IMG/VR virus record: IMGVR_UViG_3300020430_000022 | Location: 1 to 51,549 of that record | From: a virus | Length of the DNA: 51,549 nt | Direction: 5' to 3' (one strand) | Shown: positions 47,852 through 51,549 of the stretch, one piece after another | Position numbering within the stretch: position 1 is the stretch's first letter | Layout: every line of letters starts with the position of its first letter | Notes under the pieces: model-generated | The model's database searches: none | What the model saw: the letters and a program-made list of their open reading frames with translations, nothing else | Told to the model about the DNA's origin: nothing | Position numbers and translations under genes: made by a program

Positions 47852-48325
47852 ATGAAGTTAATCCTAGTAGGTAAAGCAGCCGCAGGCAAAGATTTTTTAA
47901 AGAATAGATTATCAAGTAAAGGATTTGTAAGTGGTGTAAGTCATACTACTAGACCTCCTAGAGAAAATGAAGTGAATCATCAAGATTATCATTTTGTCGA
48001 TAAAGAGGAATTTGAAGCTATGATTGAATGCGGAGAATTCATAGAATATATGGAGTTTAACGGATGGTACTATGGTCAAACTAAAAAAGATTTCGATCTT
48101 GCTGATGTGATGATAATGTCAAAAGATGGCCTAGATGTTTTACCTAAAGAATACAGAGACCAATGTATGGTAATCTATCTAGATCCACCTAGATTAACTA
48201 GAATCGAAAGACTTGAATATAGAAACGATCCTAATGACTCTATTATTAGAAGAATGAATACTGATGATGAGCAATTTAAAAACTTCAGAGATTACGATTT
48301 AAGGGTCAAAAATGAGGACTTTTAA
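47852..48325 (+). CDS. guanylate kinase-like nucleotide kinase
   Basis: A 157-residue P-loop kinase. The P-loop is LVGKAAAGKD, followed by the GMP-binding region SHTTRPPRENEVNHQDYHFV and GEFIEYMEFNGWYYG, the hallmark guanylate kinase pattern (TTR.PR..E..G.DYxFv, xE....G..YG). It phosphorylates GMP to GDP. At 157 residues it is shorter than bacterial Gmk (about 200), with a trimmed C-terminus. It may work with the IMP dehydrogenase/GMP reductase-like gene downstream in guanine nucleotide supply. Confidence 0.88.
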   Translation: MKLILVGKAAAGKDFLKNRLSSKGFVSGVSHTTRPPRENEVNHQDYHFVDKEEFEAMIECGEFIEYMEFNGWYYGQTKKDFDLADVMIMSKDGLDVLPKEYRDQCMVIYLDPPRLTRIERLEYRNDPNDSIIRRMNTDDEQFKNFRDYDLRVKNEDF

Positions 48326-48331
48326 AAGAAC

Positions 48332-48340
48332 AATATATAA
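48332..48340 (+). promoter_or_regulatory. late-like promoter motif AATATATAA
   Basis: One mismatch (first base) to GATATATAA, 21 nt before the ATG at 48362, in the same spacing range as the late genes. Confidence 0.45.
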
Positions 48341-48361
48341 TTTAGACTAAATTTTATTAAA

Positions 48362-48871
48362 ATGAGCAAAACGCTAACAAAACAAAAAGAAGAACTAGCC
48401 GCAAAGGTAGACCAAATGCAGGTAGATGCTGCAGAGAAAACTTTCGCTATCACGTTTGATGATAGAAAGATGGTAAAAACACTAATGGACCACCTAAACA
48501 AAGGTTACAGTTGGAAAACTAACAACGCTGCCGTTATCGTAACACTTTACGATCAGCTTAAAGCGCAAAATAAAGAATTACTAAAGTCTGAAACTGAAGA
48601 CACAGTTATCAATTTGAGAGGACATGAATTAAATGCATTGTATCAAGCTCTCCTAAATGTAGAAGGTACTGGTATTGAGAGTGCTAGAAAATTCATCACC
48701 ATGTTAACGCACGTCGGCGAAACTGTATCTACAGCAATGACCGAACTTGCAGAAATGAATAAAGAGATTTCGGAAGCTCACAAAGAATTGGCCGAGCTAG
48801 AAACTCAAATTGAAGCTGCTGAGGAGGTTGAGGCAGAGGTAGAACCCGTAGCAGATGAAACAAGCAAGTAA
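48362..48871 (+). CDS. unknown coiled-coil protein
   Basis: A 169-residue helical protein. The start and end are charged coiled-coil-like segments (TKQKEELAAKVDQMQVDAAE, and EISEAHKELAELETQIEAAE), with a more compact middle. The tail is acidic. It overlaps the next gene by 17 nt. No family recognised. A late-like promoter precedes it. Confidence 0.55.
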   Translation: MSKTLTKQKEELAAKVDQMQVDAAEKTFAITFDDRKMVKTLMDHLNKGYSWKTNNAAVIVTLYDQLKAQNKELLKSETEDTVINLRGHELNALYQALLNVEGTGIESARKFITMLTHVGETVSTAMTELAEMNKEISEAHKELAELETQIEAAEEVEAEVEPVADETSK

Positions 48872-49391
48872 ATCCTCGAAAAGAATAGAATTTTTAGATC
48901 TTATTTCTGAGTCTATCACACATGAAGATATATTCGGAACACTGAACTATAAGAAAAAGTCAGAAGACCAGATCAAGCAATTTATTTACCCACACCTTGT
49001 AAGAGACCTAACTAATTATGTGGTCTCTGAAGGTGAGGATGATAAAGAAAAAGCTAAGGAGATTGTAAAATCTTCTATCAAATGGGAAGGTGACGTTAAC
49101 ACAACAGTTAATCACATCCTATTTATGGGTACTAGAAATAGACCCGACATGGTAGTCGAAATGAATGGTATTAAAATTGCCATTGAATTCAAGAAAGGCA
49201 AAAGAGGCTCAGATCTTAGAGCTGGTATAGGTCAATCATTGATTTATGCTACACACTATGATTTTGTACTCTACCTATTCGTGGATATTTCAGACGACAA
49301 AAGAATCCAAAATGCTCAAGGCGGAGTTAATGAATTAGCTCTAACTGGAGAACTATGGGACAACTACAATATTAAATTTATAGTAGCCTAA
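48855..49391 (+). CDS. PD-(D/E)XK nuclease-like protein
   Basis: A 178-residue protein with a PD-(D/E)XK-type core: NRPDMVVEMNG (P97, D98), KIAIEFKKG (E111, K113) and RAGIGQSLIYATHYDFVLYL with a conserved glutamine (Q127), as in type IV/Mrr- or T7-endonuclease-like folds. It could degrade host or competitor DNA or trim recombination intermediates. The target is not evident. Neighbours overlap by 17 nt and 1 nt. Confidence 0.7.
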   Translation: MKQASKSSKRIEFLDLISESITHEDIFGTLNYKKKSEDQIKQFIYPHLVRDLTNYVVSEGEDDKEKAKEIVKSSIKWEGDVNTTVNHILFMGTRNRPDMVVEMNGIKIAIEFKKGKRGSDLRAGIGQSLIYATHYDFVLYLFVDISDDKRIQNAQGGVNELALTGELWDNYNIKFIVA

Positions 49392-49909
49392 TGGGTAAGA
49401 TATTCGTAACATCAAACATGCAACTAGGTAGACCTGGTGCAATTAAGAAATATGACAGAGATTTTAGTCACGTTGACGAGATGACTGATAAAATGATTAC
49501 AGCTTGGAATGAAGTTGTAACGAAAGATGATACTGTATATCATTTAGGTAATTTTGCACACGATCCTAAAACTGCACAAGATGCAATGTTAAGGTTAAAC
49601 GGTAAAATCTTATTCTGTCTAGGTGAACACGACCAGGCTATAGAAATGTTAGATAGCAAGAATATGCTCAGACCAGGATGTCAAATAGTCAAATGTATTG
49701 AACAAGATGCTGCTAATCAATGTGTTGTATCTTATTATCCACTAGCAGCCTGGCCAAACAAAAGAAAGAAATGGTTCTCAGTTATTGGCTATCCAGCAAA
49801 ATCATTCAAATCAGATCCTAAGAAGAGAATCATCAATGTGTCAACCGATCTATGGGGACACAAACCACAAGAGTTACCTAAACTTCTAGAGATATTCCAA
49901 GATTTCTAA
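49391..49909 (+). CDS. metallophosphoesterase-like protein with lost catalytic residues
   Basis: A 172-residue protein with the full layout of small calcineurin-like phosphoesterases, yet almost every metal-binding position is changed. The expected SDTHFGH reads SNMQLGR (D to N9, H to Q11), GDF reads GNF (N54), GNHD reads GEHD (E79), SHYP reads SYYP (Y115) and the HGH block reads IGY (Y134). The scaffold residues (DEMTDKMITAWNEVV, DDTVYHLG, LNGKILF, WGHKP) are kept. It is probably a pseudoenzyme with a binding or regulatory role. It starts in the stop of the nuclease gene. Confidence 0.75.
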   Translation: MGKIFVTSNMQLGRPGAIKKYDRDFSHVDEMTDKMITAWNEVVTKDDTVYHLGNFAHDPKTAQDAMLRLNGKILFCLGEHDQAIEMLDSKNMLRPGCQIVKCIEQDAANQCVVSYYPLAAWPNKRKKWFSVIGYPAKSFKSDPKKRIINVSTDLWGHKPQELPKLLEIFQDF

Positions 49910-49924
49910 AATTGTTAATAACTT

Positions 49925-49978
49925 TTGCAAAATAATTGCAAAAACTCTTTCTAGTGTCAAATATTTTTATTATATTTG
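49925..49978 (+). promoter_or_regulatory. early-type promoter, copy 2 of a 54-nt family
   Basis: TATATTTG -7 box at 49971-49978, upstream block TTTCTAGTGTCA and a 5' TTGCAAAATAATTGCAA inverted/direct repeat. It aligns without gaps to copies at 27758 and 50027. It lies upstream of the ECF sigma gene. Confidence 0.75.
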
Positions 49979-50026
49979 TACTAGTTAATGTAAGTTTCAT
50001 CAGAAACATGTAATTATACTAATATG

Positions 50027-50080
50027 AAGCAAAATAATTGCAAAAAAGTTTTTCTATGTCAAGAATTTTTATTATATTGC
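50027..50080 (+). promoter_or_regulatory. early-type promoter, copy 3 of a 54-nt family
   Basis: -7 box TATATTGC at 50073-50080 (two mismatches to copies 1 and 2), with AAGCAAAATAATTGCAAAA and TTTCTATGTCA upstream. It is 39 nt before the ECF sigma start and 102 nt downstream of copy 2. Confidence 0.7.
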
Positions 50081-50119
50081 TCATATATAAACTTGTTGAA
50101 CCTTTTAAACGGATAAAAT

Positions 50120-50716
50120 ATGCCAAAAACATCCTATCGAGAACTAGCCGAAAACTTTATCAAAACAAAATCAGAGCGTGACTACAAAGTTCTACATGAC
50201 AAAATCAAGCCAGGGCTTGAGAATTATGTCTTTAATGTAGTCAAAGACACAGAAGTTAGAGATGACATCGTTACAAATACTCTAACTAAGATGTGGACTA
50301 AGATCGACCAATACGATCCACAATATCAAATCACAACATGGCTTTACAGAATTGCATTTAATGAATGTCTAGGTTACATTCGTCAAAGAAACAAAAAGAG
50401 ATCTATTGACGCACTTAGAGATTCTGGTATTGAGGTATCTAGATATTATGCTAGAACTTCTGCAAAAGACTTGCTTGTGGAAATGGAATACAAATCAGAA
50501 GAAGACTTCTTAGAAGAAGACAACGAGCTGATGAACAGATACGAAATGGCACTCAAAGGTATTGAGAATCTTAAGCCAATGTACAAAGGTATTCTAGAAG
50601 ACAGACTACTTAACAATATGAAATATGAAGATATTGCTAAGAAGTATGAATTGCCACTTCAAACTATCAAAAACAGAATTCGTAGAGGAAAAGCCATCAT
50701 TGCATCTGGGATTTAA
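50120..50716 (+). CDS. ECF-type RNA polymerase sigma factor
   Basis: A 198-residue sigma-70-family factor with the ECF layout. Region 2 (about residues 30-95) has VRDDIVTNTLTKMWTKIDQY and ITTWLYRIAFNECLGYIRQR, the core-binding and -10 recognition helices. Region 4 (about 140-195) has YKGILEDRLLNNMKYEDIAK and LPLQTIKNRIRRGKAII, the -35-binding helix-turn-helix. Unlike gp55 it keeps region 4. Two early-type promoters precede it, so it is likely made early and could redirect host polymerase to a phage promoter set. No anti-sigma is adjacent. Confidence 0.88.
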   Translation: MPKTSYRELAENFIKTKSERDYKVLHDKIKPGLENYVFNVVKDTEVRDDIVTNTLTKMWTKIDQYDPQYQITTWLYRIAFNECLGYIRQRNKKRSIDALRDSGIEVSRYYARTSAKDLLVEMEYKSEEDFLEEDNELMNRYEMALKGIENLKPMYKGILEDRLLNNMKYEDIAKKYELPLQTIKNRIRRGKAIIASGI

Positions 50717-50776
50717 GAAACAATCCCAGAGCAATAGTGTATAAGTAATACTTACCTTTTAAAAATTCAAACAAAA

Positions 50777-51549
50777 ATGCGACAAGCACTAACTTACGAT
50801 GACATTCAGCTCATCCCTAACTTTTCCGACGTGCAGTCACGTCAAGATATTCAACTAACTACTGCAGTCAGCAGGAATTGGTCAATTGAAATTCCTATTG
50901 TGGGTTCATGTATGGACACTGTGACAGAATTTGAAATGGCTTCTACACTTATGGAAATGGGAGGCGTTGGTTGTATCCACCGTTTCATGTCTATTGAAGA
51001 ACAAGTCAAGCAAGTCAAGAAACTAGTGGCTTTCCGAGACACAGATCCTACACTTGGACATTTACCGATTATGGCAGCAGTTGGTGTGGTTGGAGACTAT
51101 CTCGATCGAGCAGTCGCACTTGAAGAAGCAGGATGTAATATCATCTTGATTGATGTGGCACATGGCCACCACGCAAATATGGAAGTAGCTCTAACAGAGT
51201 TGAAAGCAAATTTGGATGATGTCACAGATGTTATCGCTGGTAACATCGCCACTGCAGAAGCAGCAGAAGACTTGATTGCTTGGGGAGCAGATGGACTCCG
51301 AGTTGGTATTGGAGGCGGTTCTCTTTGTACCACTCGTGTCAAGACCGGATTCGGCGTGCCAAACGTCACTTCTATCTTGGATGTGTTCCAAGTAGCAGAC
51401 GATGCAGGTATTCCCATCATGGCAGACGGTGGTATTAAATCGTCAGGTGATATTGCTAAGGCGCTAGCATGTGGAGCCTCTTGTGTAATGGTAGGTTCAC
51501 TACTTGCTGGCACGAAAGAGTCGCCAGGTGCAATCATTGAAACTCCAGC
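50777..51549 (+). CDS. IMP dehydrogenase / GMP reductase family (3'-truncated)
   Basis: A TIM-barrel enzyme, 257 residues visible, running off the right edge. Motifs: LTYDDIQLIP, GSCMDTVTE, GCIHRFMSIEEQVKQVKK, IDVAHGHH, ADGLRVGIGGGSLCTTR with catalytic C184, KTGFGVPN and IMADGGIKSSGDIAKAL. There are no CBS domains, as in GMP reductases and some short IMPDHs, so the reaction (IMP to XMP, or GMP to IMP) is undecided. All eight Arg codons avoid AGA (seven CGN, one AGG), unlike the AGA-rich neighbours, and the DNA looks richer in G and C, pointing to recent acquisition. Confidence 0.88.
   Translation, partial: MRQALTYDDIQLIPNFSDVQSRQDIQLTTAVSRNWSIEIPIVGSCMDTVTEFEMASTLMEMGGVGCIHRFMSIEEQVKQVKKLVAFRDTDPTLGHLPIMAAVGVVGDYLDRAVALEEAGCNIILIDVAHGHHANMEVALTELKANLDDVTDVIAGNIATAEAAEDLIAWGADGLRVGIGGGSLCTTRVKTGFGVPNVTSILDVFQVADDAGIPIMADGGIKSSGDIAKALACGASCVMVGSLLAGTKESPGAIIETP

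Noticed and set aside
51097-51537. Minus-strand open frame at the right edge
   Set aside because: It lies wholly inside the IMPDH/GMP reductase gene, whose motifs are unmistakable on the plus strand.

Overview
The window is a contiguous piece of a large, AT-rich, T4-like tailed phage (myovirus) genome. The evidence is a nearly complete set of T4-type replication, recombination, head and tail genes: split gp43, a probable gp45, gp44, gp41, UvsX, gp46/47, RNase H, gp55, gp4, portal gp20, protease gp21, scaffold gp22, capsid gp23, terminase gp16/17, sheath gp18, tube gp19, gp26 and a long tape-measure-like protein. The host is probably a member of the Bacteroidetes. Three early-type promoters have a TATATTTG-like -7 box, which fits the Bacteroidetes TAnnTTTG consensus, and gene starts lie in A-rich leaders that mostly lack a Shine-Dalgarno sequence. 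The host call is an inference.

Layout. Positions 1-9.7 kb hold nucleotide and replication genes: the end of a dUTPase, the N-terminal half of DNA polymerase, nrdB, nrdA, a secreted outer-membrane-type barrel, a probable sliding clamp, the C-terminal half of DNA polymerase, a sugar-isomerase cupin and uvsX. Positions 9.7-14.3 kb hold helicase gp41 and the gp47/gp46 nuclease complex. Positions 14.3-26.2 kb hold late genes: virion proteins, the late sigma factor gp55, gp4, portal, prohead core, a protease-scaffold fusion and the major capsid protein. A single reverse-strand gene follows at 26.2-26.7 kb. Positions 26.8-30.4 kb return to replication (clamp loader gp44, RNase H, unknowns). Positions 30.4-43.4 kb hold the neck, terminase, sheath, tube, baseplate/chaperone and tape-measure genes. 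Positions 43.4-49.9 kb are an accessory strip of small overlapping genes, a tRNA-Ser, a zincless Fpg/Nei glycosylase, a nucleotidyltransferase, a flavodoxin-fold oxidoreductase, guanylate kinase, a PD-(D/E)XK nuclease and a metallophosphoesterase-like protein whose catalytic residues have been lost. The window ends with an ECF-type sigma factor behind two tandem early-type promoters and a partial IMP dehydrogenase/GMP reductase with foreign codon use.

Regulation. Most virion operons start just downstream of GATATATAA, which I read as this phage's version of the T4 late promoter (TATAAATA), probably used by gp55. A separate 54-nt promoter family occurs three times and precedes RNase H and the ECF sigma factor. 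Strong hairpin-plus-T-run terminators separate most transcription units.

The most unusual points are: DNA polymerase split inside the fingers with four genes between the halves; a gp21 protease fused in frame to a gp22 scaffold, with the old start context still visible; a possible prfB-like +1 frameshift (CTT TAA) joining gp26 to a short downstream reading frame just before the tape measure; late-promoter motifs that sit only 3 nt before two start codons; two phage sigma factors; and the degenerate phosphoesterase.
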